From Bacteroidota bacterium (GTDB taxonomy: Bacteria; Bacteroidota; Bacteroidia; UKL13-3): a stretch of DNA of 50,674 nucleotides. A program made the position numbers and the translations under genes. The stretch spans positions 1-50,674 of the forward strand of contig JAIXSO010000065.1 in assembly GCA_027484685.1 (NCBI GenBank), read 5' to 3'. A model generated the notes under the pieces. It was not told the origin of the DNA, did not search any database, and worked only from the letters and a program-made list of their open reading frames with translations. This document shows, piece after piece, positions 25,201 through 33,301 of the stretch (the first letter of the stretch is position 1; each line of letters begins with the position of its first letter).

Positions 25201-28036
25201 AATGTTAAGATTCCGTTTCTCTCAAAGCAATAATTTAGTTGGAAGACGTGATTCTGTATCTGTAAAAATTATGCAAAATGGTTTTATAGGTTCTGACGAA
25301 AAGATTGTGATTAGACCTAATACTTCTTCTCCTTTTCCAGATTGGTTTACTGTTGAAGTTTGTTTAAGTTTATATAGATCACCAGGTAACACTTACAATG
25401 TGGTATTTGATGCATTCAGTACAGGTGGTGGACAAAACATGATGATTGATAGTATTCAAATTTTTGATGATATTCAAAATCAAGTGGTAACTCCTCAAAC
25501 TGCAACAATCTGTAACACCAGCCAACCATTTACCGTTACAATTCCTAATTCTGACCCTCGTTATGTTTACAGAGCTTTACATTTAGAAAATGGTGGTGGT
25601 GTTAGTGTATTAGATACTGCTTTTGGAAACAATGGAAGCTTAACATTGAATTTTGCTAATCGTCAGGTTGATACTATTAACTATGTAATTTCAGCTATCA
25701 ATTATGGTTCTGCAACTTATGTTCCTCCTTTCTCATCTACTACACCAAATATTTGTAGCAATAACCTACCAGGTACATTTAGAACGGTTATAAATCGTTT
25801 TACACGCCCAATTACTTCGGAAGGTGGATACATCATTCCTGATTTAACAACTGGTGCATTTAATGGTTCAGCAAATGATGGTGATCAATTTAAACCAGAT
25901 GCCGTTAAGTTTGGTAATAAGTTAACTTATAAAATTCTAACTCCAACTAGCTATTATACTAATGCAAGTTATAACACTGCTTGGACTTTATTGAATACAA
26001 GTTTAAGAACTTTAAATAGCGGTACCCCTGCTACTAACTTTACATTTACTCCTCCTACAGCTAGTGCTGATGCAAAAGTTGAGTTTACGCCAACCGCTGC
26101 AGAAGGTGATAGTGTATTTATTTTATCTACCACACTTAGATTTTTAGGAACAAATTGTGATACGGTTGTAACTCGTTATATTAAAGTTAATAATCCTGTT
26201 GCATACAATTTTATTACTGGACCTAGAGCTGATACTGCTTGTACTGGAACAGGATTAAATTTCTTAATTAACCAAGGTAGTCTTTTTGGTACAACTCAGT
26301 TATGGGAATTTGGTGATAACACTATTTCTACTTTTGCTGTACCTCAACCTAAAGTTTGGAATACTCCTGGTGTTTATAGAGTTAAATTAACAGTAACTTC
26401 TGCATTAGGTATTTCTGATACTGTATCTCGTTTAATTTATGTTTTACAGGCCCCTAGTGCTGCTTACACTGCAAGTTCAGTGGCAATTGTTTGTCAAAAT
26501 GATTCAACTTTCTTCAATGTGTCTAATCCTGCTCCTGGTTTAAGTTACTTATGGAATTTCCCAGGCAATATCAGTAGAACTTCGGCAAATACTTCATTTG
26601 CTTTTGGTAAAGCTGACACTAACTACACTGTTTCATTAAGAGTAACTAATCCTGCTAATGCATGTTTTGCGGTTAATTCTAGAGTTTTCCCTTCATACGC
26701 TAAACCTAAAGCTAAATTTACTGTAACTAGTCATTGTCAAGGTCAGTTTATGCCTTACACCGATAGTTCTTCAATTTCAAACGGAGATAGATTAGGTTAC
26801 TTCTGGACATTTAGTACAGGTGAAACACGTGTATCTAATGGCTTCCAAATTAGATTTGCCAATAGTGGAAACGTTAGAGTAAGCTTAAGATTAACTTCTG
26901 CTGCTGGTTGTGTTGATACCACTTCGCAATTGGTAACTGTATACGAAACCCCTCAAGCTGGTTTTATATCTGGCGCAGCTTGTACAAATGATTCTACTAC
27001 ATTTACCAATCAAACAGTTTATGGTCCTGGAATTCAAAATGCAAGTTATGTTTGGGATTTTGGTGACAACAGTGGAACTGATACACGTCAAGACCCTAAA
27101 CACCGTTATTTAAACAATAACAGTGGTGATCCATTTAAGGTTACATTAATTGCTACTAATAAATTGTTTGGTTGTTCATCTACATTCTCAGATGATGTTA
27201 TAGTTAATATTGCACCAGTTGCAGTTGCTGAATTAGGTGGTACAATTAAAACTGGTATCAGTAGCGATAAAGTTTGTGTTGGCAATAATGTAACTTTCAC
27301 AAGTAAATCATTCTCATCATCAGGTGGAACCATTAATTGTGACTGGGTGTTTGGAAATGGTCAAAGTGGCGCTTGTAATACATTTAATGTTTATCCTGAT
27401 CCTGGAGTTTATACTTGGAGTTTAACGGCAACTGCTAATGGTTGTAGAGATACCAAAGAAGGGACTATTACGGTAGTGCCTAAACCGGTTATTACTTTTA
27501 CAAATCAACACTTTGCTATCCCTGCTAGCAGGTTTACTACTAATAACCGTCAAGTATTTACACCATCTGATTTAGTAACAGATGGAAACTCTTACTCGTG
27601 GAATTTTGGTGATGCTGATAGTACTACTTCTACCCAACGTATTGCTGAGTTTACCTACAACAAAAAGGATACATACGAAGTTAGAATGAAAGTTACTACT
27701 GCTGATGGTTGTGTCGTTAATTTTACAGATACTGTTATAGTTGATGTAAGTGTAAGTGCAGGTGAAGAGTTAGCTGCTAAGTTTGACTTAGTTGCATATC
27801 CTAATCCGTTAACTAACAATGCATTTGTAAGCTTAAGTTTGACCAAATCTGATGATATATCAATTGTAATTACTGATGTATTAGGAAGAGAAATTTCAAC
27901 TACTAATTATACTAAAGTAAGCGCTGGTAAACATAATTTTGAATTAACTTCAAATAACTTTACTGCTGCTGGTACTTACTTTGTTAAAGTAAAAATTGGT
28001 GATGAAACAGTTGTTAAGTCATTAGTTAAGCAATAA
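19280..28036 (+). CDS. Giant T9SS-secreted protein: three beta-helix modules, PKD array, sorting domain
   Basis: The 2,918-residue protein has a signal peptide (to about residue 29, ending SSAFAQ) and is exported through the type IX system by its C-terminal domain (about 2834-2918, with YPNPLTNNAFVSLSLT and GTYFVKVKIGDE). Three diverged modules of about 590 residues start near residues 34, 630 and 1213. Each contains a YLN.[YF]G motif, short repeated Asn-rich coils of a right-handed beta-helix and a T.INTFA.IY block. An Ig-like strand region and a MAM/jelly-roll-like segment follow (about 1899-2066), then about six PKD domains (about 2310-2830, for example WEFGDN and WDFGDNSG). It is probably an adhesin or surface glycan-binding protein. 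No catalytic residues could be identified. It is monocistronic, with its own promoter and terminator. Confidence 0.85.
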   Translation: MKSKFTNFYIKISLYLAVFVGLSASSAFAQGFGGGKTYVVNGQIDQVAPVDTFVNLSGAGTAGAITYLNTFGIDVTQPLGTVTILLDQGYSGIEPSVIQVGATNGSGYPNMSATRPVVLRPKAGLNFVISTTALIGTNGSLFRIFGSTDFSIDGAGTPGERNITFQMGASTTASAKVIDIIPALAASSNRIRNVSIRNCVIVGNSTPTAINTFAGIYFGGAAATPSNALLGTNYNISYTNNLIMAVQNGIYHRGFPTNATAFPSQDTGVNIINNIIGDYTNPINAANSASIGGVNATPASGIYLQTAANSTISGNIIRNTLRLSIPNVNNGFAGIRLATDGNQIALDSNIRIVKNQIYNLYTNQTTGGIFGIRISLGSHNTTRRLLVANNSISRIASVSGGTTITNAGTYTAGVFVENATSYVGLEMLFNSINLVGDTMGSNNGASTVSACLLTGSATTGGIRLLNNSFSNRMGGTSTNVAGYQNYVIVVTANNVNPFSYSNFNNYYANTFGSGYAFVAGLVRGGLVRNISTLKNYRLYSLSDSNSFGIIPPFTNDTVLTIANGVSNRLYNRGYALNTLNLFSRAISDSVINKVTDDILGNPRTGLGRFTSVGCHQWLGDSTNLPSPLIGGVTYNIDGGISNPPKIGSPNGSFKDLAEAIAYLNSYGISGNQNNITLRITSTYPRETTWIPAIVDYPGSDASLSVVIRPDVGVVDTIWAPNVVNAANSSVLRFMGARNVIVDGLTNTDKNVRNLTFMFRNASVTPNSRVISITPSDTSCQNITIRNVNILGNTTTTAINTFAGIYYGFPFLSSATPNQNDTLRSVANSNITITGNLIQGVRNGIHVRGSGANPGGTAPAFAATAPGTPTNRITNLRISNNIIGGTIAPNGTVPTTFIGGATTQAGIYVNGVEAALIDSNVVRNCLPTASVSDGFRGIEINELQGANPYPNWDVTVTKNFIYNLTTLTGASCIGIRAQMSAPSGARSYFFANNHISNILSRGVTNSPINVSNPTGIFIDANVANTATNVVTLVNNTINMSGNNILNTSAGITALYLGGNIRGGISSVNNIYGVTANRNNAGNMYAVTVLSATSPFAPNASLFVPASDFNSYFVSGNNPTLANNILMVTPSAVPATRTNINAIRAFMGTNVDMSSFNFPTRFVSDTLPDLLAVTAGTRYTSGASVSVILTDIYGASRAAGSNLGAVNFVTLNAPLQPNATYQISGSDNFPLLANPTSGSFRTLRSAVNYLNAFGVGLSFTGVQPVRLELANGYQGETDTFVTPITVLDYPFANASVPVVVSVASGRQDTIRFTNVITTPAANSSLIRITSGRFFGFDGSNNNTNSRDLTIVMPAIMNSNTFKIIDLLGGQSSIFSANLATSNNFVRNCNLIGNSTTTGINTFAAIYSGGITATPSNSLGTGGNNNNEFSNNFIGGCQYGIYLRSNGVRGQGDNNNIISGNIIGGNIAPGGSLATDYFGGVNNAAGIFCVGQYLANISRNRIQNNIVTFNNPRGIELATIVGSNTVLDSANIIDGNIIRNITSTVAASTAYGIYMNFGADAGNITNSSSIRNNMISGIAAQGTTALMGGVYGIAIDGTANITDANIGIHFNSVNLGTANTLATGSRSACLAIAAPFRLDAASIALNYGFKMTNNLFSNKLGGAPASTNVTSRAVIIGNLLSPFNLSDYNNYFCNATNATNGLVMANAISTTPTTYTTWDSIYRFTGGDLFSSNLTAPFTSDLDLFIPASANSVIYNAGNPVTGITGDVVGNARNIFTPTIGAHEYAGGTFIDSILPRILPANPINCVSSIFNTVTFIVEDKNFTGDVFTYRVNGGTPVNVPANIPYTTTSAGYRQISYTLPSSVLAAGGLIEYKITAQDISGNIGVYPTDKPWEVLSTGLATFPYTMNFENGNEGWTAQSLTNGANWNTSAFGSASNPTQATESGIRCALFPSSTLPAGASARLISPCLNLSVLSRPMLRFRFSQSNNLVGRRDSVSVKIMQNGFIGSDEKIVIRPNTSSPFPDWFTVEVCLSLYRSPGNTYNVVFDAFSTGGGQNMMIDSIQIFDDIQNQVVTPQTATICNTSQPFTVTIPNSDPRYVYRALHLENGGGVSVLDTAFGNNGSLTLNFANRQVDTINYVISAINYGSATYVPPFSSTTPNICSNNLPGTFRTVINRFTRPITSEGGYIIPDLTTGAFNGSANDGDQFKPDAVKFGNKLTYKILTPTSYYTNASYNTAWTLLNTSLRTLNSGTPATNFTFTPPTASADAKVEFTPTAAEGDSVFILSTTLRFLGTNCDTVVTRYIKVNNPVAYNFITGPRADTACTGTGLNFLINQGSLFGTTQLWEFGDNTISTFAVPQPKVWNTPGVYRVKLTVTSALGISDTVSRLIYVLQAPSAAYTASSVAIVCQNDSTFFNVSNPAPGLSYLWNFPGNISRTSANTSFAFGKADTNYTVSLRVTNPANACFAVNSRVFPSYAKPKAKFTVTSHCQGQFMPYTDSSSISNGDRLGYFWTFSTGETRVSNGFQIRFANSGNVRVSLRLTSAAGCVDTTSQLVTVYETPQAGFISGAACTNDSTTFTNQTVYGPGIQNASYVWDFGDNSGTDTRQDPKHRYLNNNSGDPFKVTLIATNKLFGCSSTFSDDVIVNIAPVAVAELGGTIKTGISSDKVCVGNNVTFTSKSFSSSGGTINCDWVFGNGQSGACNTFNVYPDPGVYTWSLTATANGCRDTKEGTITVVPKPVITFTNQHFAIPASRFTTNNRQVFTPSDLVTDGNSYSWNFGDADSTTSTQRIAEFTYNKKDTYEVRMKVTTADGCVVNFTDTVIVDVSVSAGEELAAKFDLVAYPNPLTNNAFVSLSLTKSDDISIVITDVLGREISTTNYTKVSAGKHNFELTSNNFTAAGTYFVKVKIGDETVVKSLVKQ
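19379..21165 (+). repeat. Beta-helix module copy 1 (coding repeat)
   Basis: First copy of the repeated module in the giant protein. Landmarks are AITYLNTFGIDV, RNVSIRNCVIVGNST and TAINTFAGIYFGG (the last encoded near 19903), and the copy ends at VGCHQWLGDS. The repeat is seen at the protein level; DNA identity between copies is limited, pointing to old duplication. Confidence 0.75.
21166..22917 (+). repeat. Beta-helix module copy 2 (coding repeat)
   Basis: Second copy, beginning GGVTYNIDGG and containing NGSFKDLAEAIAYLNSYGIS, NITIRNVNILGNTTTT and AINTFAGIYYG (near 21668). The landmark block recurs about 1,765 bases after copy 1, and the copy ends near GASRAAGSNLGAV. Confidence 0.75.
22918..24640 (+). 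repeat. Beta-helix module copy 3 (coding repeat)
   Basis: Third copy, beginning QPNATYQISGSDNF and containing SGSFRTLRSAVNYLNAFGVG, FVRNCNLIGNSTTTGINTFA (near 23464) and the closing GAHEYAGG. The landmark lies about 1,796 bases after that of copy 2. The Ig-like region follows. Confidence 0.75.
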
Positions 28037-28061
28037 CATTTAAGTTAAAATACATAAATTG

Positions 28062-28101
28062 CAAACCCCAAAAGACTTGTTCTTTTGGGGTTTGTTTTTT
28101 T
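28062..28101 (+). terminator. Rho-independent terminator of the giant T9SS gene
   Basis: A perfect 14-base inverted repeat (left arm 28062-28075, right arm 28081-28094) encloses a 5-base loop and is followed directly by seven T residues. It lies 26 bases after the stop codon and before truA, so truA must have its own promoter or rely on readthrough. Confidence 0.95.
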
Positions 28102-28117
28102 ATAATGATTTGGTAAT

Positions 28118-28846
28118 ATGTTTAGATACGCAATTGAAATAGCATACAATGGTAAACGTTTTCATGGTTGGCAGAAGCAATTAAACGCTGTTTCTGTTCA
28201 GGATGAATTAGATACTAAGCTTTCGCTTTTATTGCGCCAACCAATAGAAACCTTAGGTTGTGGAAGAACTGATACTGGTGTACACGCAAAACAGTTTGTA
28301 GCTCATTTTGATACAAAATATGAGATTGATGGAGATAAAATTGCCTTTAAAATAAACAGATTAATTAGTAATGATATAGCTTGTAAGCGTATATGGCGTG
28401 TTGAAAATGCTTTTAATGCACGTTTTGATGCCAAATGGCGTGAATATGAGTATGTTATTACTACTAAGCCAAATCCTTTTCTGGTTGATTATGCATTATT
28501 ACACAATCCCAAATTAGATGTGGTTGCCATGAATAAAGCTTGTGAGGTTCTTTTAAAACACACTGATTTTGAGTGTTTCAGTAAAGTTCATACACAAGTT
28601 AATAATTTCAACTGTGATTTGATGCTTGCAAATTGGAAAGTGGAAGGTGAGTTATTGATTTTTACCATAAGAGCCAATAGGTTTTTACGCAATATGGTTA
28701 GAGCAATTGTAGGTACACTGCTTAAAGTTGGTTTAAACGAACTTGATTTGATAGGATTGGAAGAAATTTTAGCTAGTAAAAATAGATCAAAAGCCGGAGT
28801 TTCAGTTCCTGCTCACGGTTTATATCTTACACGAATTGAATATTAA
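28118..28846 (+). CDS. truA: tRNA pseudouridine(38-40) synthase TruA
   Basis: The 242-residue enzyme isomerises uridines 38-40 in the anticodon arm of many tRNAs. It begins FRYAIEIAYNGKRFHGWQKQ. The catalytic Asp52 lies in CGRTDTGVHAKQF. Later landmarks are NAFNARFDAKWREYEYVI, DFECFSKV and the C-terminal FLRNMVRAIVGTLLKVG. Length and motif order are standard. It starts 16 bases after the terminator of the giant secreted-protein gene and converges with the SPOR gene (8 bases between stops). Confidence 0.95.
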   Translation: MFRYAIEIAYNGKRFHGWQKQLNAVSVQDELDTKLSLLLRQPIETLGCGRTDTGVHAKQFVAHFDTKYEIDGDKIAFKINRLISNDIACKRIWRVENAFNARFDAKWREYEYVITTKPNPFLVDYALLHNPKLDVVAMNKACEVLLKHTDFECFSKVHTQVNNFNCDLMLANWKVEGELLIFTIRANRFLRNMVRAIVGTLLKVGLNELDLIGLEEILASKNRSKAGVSVPAHGLYLTRIEY

Positions 28847-28854
28847 AGAGTTTG

Positions 28855-29259
28855 TTATAATGCTGGTAAATTAATTTTATCGGCAATAATTATGCATTCG
28901 CCAAATTCTTCTTTTATTTTATTATAAAATAATTTTGCTTCTAATCTCGTTCTAAAATCACCAACTCTTATTTTAAAGTAGGGTTGTTGGTAAGCCAAAT
29001 AGGCTGTTTGATTTGGATATAACTTAAGAAACCTTGTTTTTATATTATTGGCATTGTTTCTTTCATTACCCGAAAAAATTTGAATTCTGTAACCTGAAAT
29101 GGTTTTGTTTACGCGGTTATTGGAAGTATTTTTTTCAATTAAACTATCTAAGTATATGTTATCTCCCTTAATATTAATCGAGCCTTTCGTTTGAGCTTTA
29201 ATATTTGAACTAAATAATAATAAAATGATTATTGATGAGATAGTTATATTAGTTTTCAT
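28855..29259 (-). CDS. SPOR-domain exported protein
   Basis: An upstream in-frame ATG at 29301 exists, but it would overlap deoC by 35 bases and add 14 residues ahead of a clear signal peptide. The start at 29259 (MKTNITISSIIILLLFSSNIKAQ) is preferred, giving about 134 residues. The C-terminal 80 residues fit a SPOR domain: ISGYRIQIFSGNERNNANNI, YFKIRVGDFRTRLEAKLFYN and a final strand. SPOR domains bind peptidoglycan stripped of stem peptides, often at division sites. The protein is therefore probably periplasmic and cell-wall associated. It starts 7 bases after deoC and is likely co-transcribed. Confidence 0.8.
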   Translation of the reverse strand: MKTNITISSIIILLLFSSNIKAQTKGSINIKGDNIYLDSLIEKNTSNNRVNKTISGYRIQIFSGNERNNANNIKTRFLKLYPNQTAYLAYQQPYFKIRVGDFRTRLEAKLFYNKIKEEFGECIIIADKINLPAL

Positions 29260-29266
29260 ATTACAA

Positions 29267-29911
29267 TTATAACAATAAATTGATACTATTAGAACTGCCA
29301 ATTATATCAGCACCAGCATTTAATAAATCAATGGCTTGTTTATTGGTTTTAATACCTCCTGCAGCTTTTATTTTAATTTTTGTAGGCAAAGTTTCGCGCA
29401 TGAGTTTTACACTGCTTATCTCTGCTCCAGATGAAGCATAACCTGTTGAGGTTTTTACATAATCAACTTCACAATCAGCACAAATTTTACAAGCTTTTAT
29501 AATTTCTTCTTCGTTTAAATACGCAGTTTCAATTATTACTTTTATTTTTTTATTCTGTAAGTGGCAAACTGTAACTACTGATTGTATATCGTTTTGAACG
29601 GTTTGATAATCATTGCTTTTAAATGCAGCAATATTCATTACCATATCTATTTCATCTGCTCCACTAATAATGGCTTTTTTAGCTTCTTCAACTTTTGCTC
29701 CAACGGTTGAGTAACCTAATGGGAAACCAGCAACTGTAATAATTTTCACGTCTTTTTTGCCAATTGTTTTTTTTGCAAGTTGAACAAAATAGGGTGGAAC
29801 ACATACACCATAAAACCCATATTCTATAGCTTCGTTACAAAGTTTTATAATGTCTTTGTTGCTGCATTCGGGTTTTAAATTGGTATGTTCTATTTGTTTT
29901 GCTAATTCCAT
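29267..29911 (-). CDS. deoC: Deoxyribose-phosphate aldolase DeoC
   Basis: DeoC cleaves 2-deoxyribose-5-phosphate to glyceraldehyde-3-phosphate and acetaldehyde in deoxynucleoside breakdown. The 214-residue protein shows IEHTNLKP at the start, the catalytic Asp89 in DEIDMVMN, the Schiff-base Lys153 in VKTSTGYAS and the second Lys182 in IKAAGGIK. Length is typical of the short class. It lies downstream of secA, separated from it by a 13-bp perfect hairpin (29924-29964), and is followed by the SPOR gene. Confidence 0.94.
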   Translation of the reverse strand: MELAKQIEHTNLKPECSNKDIIKLCNEAIEYGFYGVCVPPYFVQLAKKTIGKKDVKIITVAGFPLGYSTVGAKVEEAKKAIISGADEIDMVMNIAAFKSNDYQTVQNDIQSVVTVCHLQNKKIKVIIETAYLNEEEIIKACKICADCEVDYVKTSTGYASSGAEISSVKLMRETLPTKIKIKAAGGIKTNKQAIDLLNAGADIIGSSNSINLLL

Positions 29912-29923
29912 TTTTGAGGTATT

Positions 29924-29964
29924 AATAATCTAGTAAATTCATTAACGAAACTTACTAGATTATT
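29924..29964 (-). terminator. Hairpin between secA and deoC
   Basis: A perfect 13-base inverted repeat (29924-29936 and 29952-29964) with a 15-base loop lies 13 bases past the secA stop. No run of T follows it on the minus strand, so it may be a weak terminator or an RNA-stability hairpin rather than a classic intrinsic terminator. Confidence 0.5.
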
Positions 29965-29977
29965 ATTATAATTTGTT

Positions 29978-32900
29978 TTACGCGCCTTCTTTACCGTGGC
30001 ATTGTTTGTATTTTTTACCGCTTCCACATGGACATAAATCGTTTCTGCCAATTTTGTTATCAGCAAATACTTGTTGTTGTTTTGGTCTATCGCTTACACT
30101 TTGTCCTGCTTCCATAGCTCTTTGTTGAGCATCTGATAAATCATCGGTTCTGCTGGTTTGAAGTTTAGGTGCAGGCTCTTTTCTTGGCATTTGGCTGGTA
30201 GTAGAAATATTATTGTTGTTATTAACCATAATATGGCCTTTAAATAACATTCCTAAAACTTCTCTATTAATGCGGCTTAGTAAGCCTTTGAATAAGTTAA
30301 ACGATTCTAATTTGTAAATCAATAATGGGTCCTTTTGCTCAAATACTGCGTTTTGTGATGATTGTTTTAATTCATCCATTTCGCGTAAATGTTCTTTCCA
30401 TTCGTCATCAATTATCCAAAGAGTGGCAAATTTTTCAAAAATTTTGGCTACTTCTTTTCCTTGATTTGCTACTGCATTTTTAATGTTTATTGGCAATTGA
30501 ATATTGCGCAAACCATCTGTAATTGGAACTACAATCATTTCATGGTCTTGAACATTATTATTGCTGTTTATATCGTTAAATACAGGATATGCTTGAGCCG
30601 ACATATGACTTACCTTGTTTTTGTAATGTTCGCTTAACTCATGCATAAATGCTTCAACCACTATCTCTGTTTTACCAGTAAATTCATCTTCAGTAAGTTG
30701 TGGTTCATAAGCCAATAAGCGTAAAACTTCAATTTTAAATTCTTGGAAGTTTTTCAAATCTTGATAAGTTTCAACCAATTCGTAACACAAATCGTGTAAC
30801 ATATTGCTTAAATCTAATTCCAATTTATCACCATAAAGCGCATTTCTACGTTTAGAGTAAATTACTTCACGTTGTGAGTTCATTACGTCATCATACTCCA
30901 ATAAACGTTTACGAACACCAAAGTTGTTTTGTTCAACTTTACGTTGTGCGTTTTCAATATTTTTAGTAATCATAGAGTGCTCAATGTTCTCACCCTCTTT
31001 CATACCTAATCTATCCATTACTTTTGCTATACGCTCGCTACCAAACAAACGCATCAAATCATCTTCTAAACTGATATAGAAACGAGATGAACCTGGATCA
31101 CCTTGACGACCAGCACGTCCACGTAACTGTCTATCAACCCTGCGCGATTCGTGACGTTCTGTACCAATAATAGCTAAACCTCCGGCTTCTTTTACGCCTT
31201 CGCCAAGTTTTATATCCGTTCCCCTTCCAGCCATGTTGGTGGCAATGGTAACTGCTCCTTTTTGTCCAGCTTCAGCAATAACTTCTGCTTCACGTTGGTT
31301 TTGTTTTGCGTTTAACACATTGTGTTTAATTTTACGCATGGTTAGCATTCGGCTTAATAATTCCGATACCTCAACCGAAGTGGTACCAACCAATGTTGGA
31401 CGACCAGATTCAGAAAGCTTAACCACATCGTCAATTACTGCATTGTACTTTTCGCGTTTGGTTTTGTAAATGATATCGTTTTCATCTTTACGTGCAATTG
31501 GACGATTTGGAGGAATAACTACCACATCCAATTTGTAAATTTCCCATAACTCACCTGCTTCAGTTTCGGCAGTACCCGTCATACCACACAATTTATGGTA
31601 CATTCTAAAGAAATTCTGTAAAGTTACAGTTGCATAAGTTTGTGTTGCAGCTTCTACTTTTACATTTTCTTTAGCTTCCAAAGCTTGGTGCAATCCATCA
31701 CTATATCTGCGGCCATCTAATACACGACCAGTTTGTTCATCTACAATTTTTACTTTTCCGTCCGAAATAATGTATTCTACATCTCTATCGAACATACAAT
31801 ATGCTTTAAGCAATTGATTAACAGTGTGAATACGTTCAGATTTGATTGAAAAATCAAGTAAAAGTTGTTCTTTTTCTGCTAATTTTTGTTCAGTAGTTAA
31901 TTCAGTTTTGTTTTCTATTTGAGCAATGGCTGAACCTACATCAGGAATAATAAAGAACTGTGAATCTTCGCCACTAGCAGTAATTAATTCAGCTCCTTTT
32001 TCAGTTAAATCAATCGAGTTAACTTTTTCATCAATGGTAAAATATAAATCTGCATCTACTTTATGCATTTCCTTTTGTTGGTCTTGCAAATAGTAGCTTT
32101 CGGTTTTGGTTAATATTTGTTTGATACCTTGTTCACCTAAATATTTAATTAAGGCAGTATTTTTAGGCATTGCTCGGTGTGCTTGTAACAATTTAAAGCC
32201 ACCATTTTTTTCATCACCTGCGGCAATTAATTTCTTAGCATCTGCCAATACATTGTTAAACACTTGTTTTTGAGCATTTACCAAACGTTCAATACGTGGT
32301 TTTAAAGCAAAAAATTCTTGCTCATCGCCCTTGGGTACTGGACCTGAAATAATCAATGGTGTTCTCGCATCATCAACTAAAACTGAATCCACCTCATCCA
32401 CCATTGCAAAATGGTGTTTGCGTTGAACCAATTCTTCTTTATCTCGCGCCATGTTATCGCGTAAGTAATCAAAACCAAATTCATTATTGGTTCCGTAGGT
32501 AATATCAGCTAAATAAGCTTGGCGTCTTGCTTCAGAGTTTGGCTCGTGGTAATCAATACAATCTACACGTAATCCATGAAATTCGAATAATGGTGCATTC
32601 CATTCACTATCTCTTCGTGCTAAATAATCGTTAACTGTAACCAAGTGAACACCTTCGCCAGCAAGTGCATTTAAATAAGCAGGTAAAGTTGAAACCAAGG
32701 TTTTACCTTCACCCGTTCCCATTTCCGAAATTTTTCCACTGTGTAAAACTATACCACCAATTAGCTGTACATCGTAATGAACCATGTTCCAAACCACGGT
32801 GTTTCCCGCGGCATCCCAAGTGTTTGCATAAATAGCTTTGTCACCATCTATAGTTACTGGTTTTTTAGGTTTTGTTTTAGCAGCTAGTTCTCTGTCAAAT

Positions 32901-33301
32901 TGATTTGCAGTAACCACTAATTGTTTGTTTTCAGCAAGTCTGCGAGCAGTTTCTTTAACCACAGCAAAAGCCTGAGGAAGTATTTGGTTCAACGCTTTTT
33001 CTATTTGTTCATCGCGTTGTTTTTTTAGTTTATCTACTTCCTTAAATATATCGTCTTTACCTTGTAAGTCAATTCCTTCAACTTCAGTTTCCTTTAAAAG
33101 CTCAGCTATATTGTTATCAATTGTAGCTAATTCCGATTTTATAAATGCTTTAAATTCAGCTGTTTTATTTCTTAATTCGTCATCGCTTAAGTTTTGTAAC
33201 TTATCAAACTCAAGTTTAATTTGTTCTACAATGGGGTAAATTGGTTTTAAATCTCTATCTGACTTGTTTCCAAATAGTTTTTTTAACAGGGAATTTAACA
33301 T
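29978..33301 (-). CDS. secA: Preprotein translocase ATPase SecA
   Basis: SecA is the ATP-driven motor of the Sec protein export channel. The 1,107-residue protein has the Walker A motif GTGEGKT (195-201), the DEAD-type MVDEVDSVLVDDARTPLIIS segment, the preprotein cross-linking region and the second nucleotide-binding fold (GRGTDIKLG and GRAGRQGDPGSSRFYIS). The extreme C-terminus carries the zinc-binding CPCGSGKKYKQCH. The long N-terminal stretch before the Walker A motif and the insertions explain the length, which is normal for Bacteroidetes. It has its own 213-base upstream region. Confidence 0.97.
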   Translation of the reverse strand: MLNSLLKKLFGNKSDRDLKPIYPIVEQIKLEFDKLQNLSDDELRNKTAEFKAFIKSELATIDNNIAELLKETEVEGIDLQGKDDIFKEVDKLKKQRDEQIEKALNQILPQAFAVVKETARRLAENKQLVVTANQFDRELAAKTKPKKPVTIDGDKAIYANTWDAAGNTVVWNMVHYDVQLIGGIVLHSGKISEMGTGEGKTLVSTLPAYLNALAGEGVHLVTVNDYLARRDSEWNAPLFEFHGLRVDCIDYHEPNSEARRQAYLADITYGTNNEFGFDYLRDNMARDKEELVQRKHHFAMVDEVDSVLVDDARTPLIISGPVPKGDEQEFFALKPRIERLVNAQKQVFNNVLADAKKLIAAGDEKNGGFKLLQAHRAMPKNTALIKYLGEQGIKQILTKTESYYLQDQQKEMHKVDADLYFTIDEKVNSIDLTEKGAELITASGEDSQFFIIPDVGSAIAQIENKTELTTEQKLAEKEQLLLDFSIKSERIHTVNQLLKAYCMFDRDVEYIISDGKVKIVDEQTGRVLDGRRYSDGLHQALEAKENVKVEAATQTYATVTLQNFFRMYHKLCGMTGTAETEAGELWEIYKLDVVVIPPNRPIARKDENDIIYKTKREKYNAVIDDVVKLSESGRPTLVGTTSVEVSELLSRMLTMRKIKHNVLNAKQNQREAEVIAEAGQKGAVTIATNMAGRGTDIKLGEGVKEAGGLAIIGTERHESRRVDRQLRGRAGRQGDPGSSRFYISLEDDLMRLFGSERIAKVMDRLGMKEGENIEHSMITKNIENAQRKVEQNNFGVRKRLLEYDDVMNSQREVIYSKRRNALYGDKLELDLSNMLHDLCYELVETYQDLKNFQEFKIEVLRLLAYEPQLTEDEFTGKTEIVVEAFMHELSEHYKNKVSHMSAQAYPVFNDINSNNNVQDHEMIVVPITDGLRNIQLPINIKNAVANQGKEVAKIFEKFATLWIIDDEWKEHLREMDELKQSSQNAVFEQKDPLLIYKLESFNLFKGLLSRINREVLGMLFKGHIMVNNNNNISTTSQMPRKEPAPKLQTSRTDDLSDAQQRAMEAGQSVSDRPKQQQVFADNKIGRNDLCPCGSGKKYKQCHGKEGA

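Noticed and set aside
19600-27846. Several open frames of 60-110 codons on the minus strand inside the giant gene
   Set aside because: They lie antisense to a clear coding frame and lack family motifs; they follow from codon bias.
29260-29301. The longer form of the SPOR protein starting at 29301
   Set aside because: It would overlap deoC by 35 bases and bury a normal signal peptide behind 14 extra residues.
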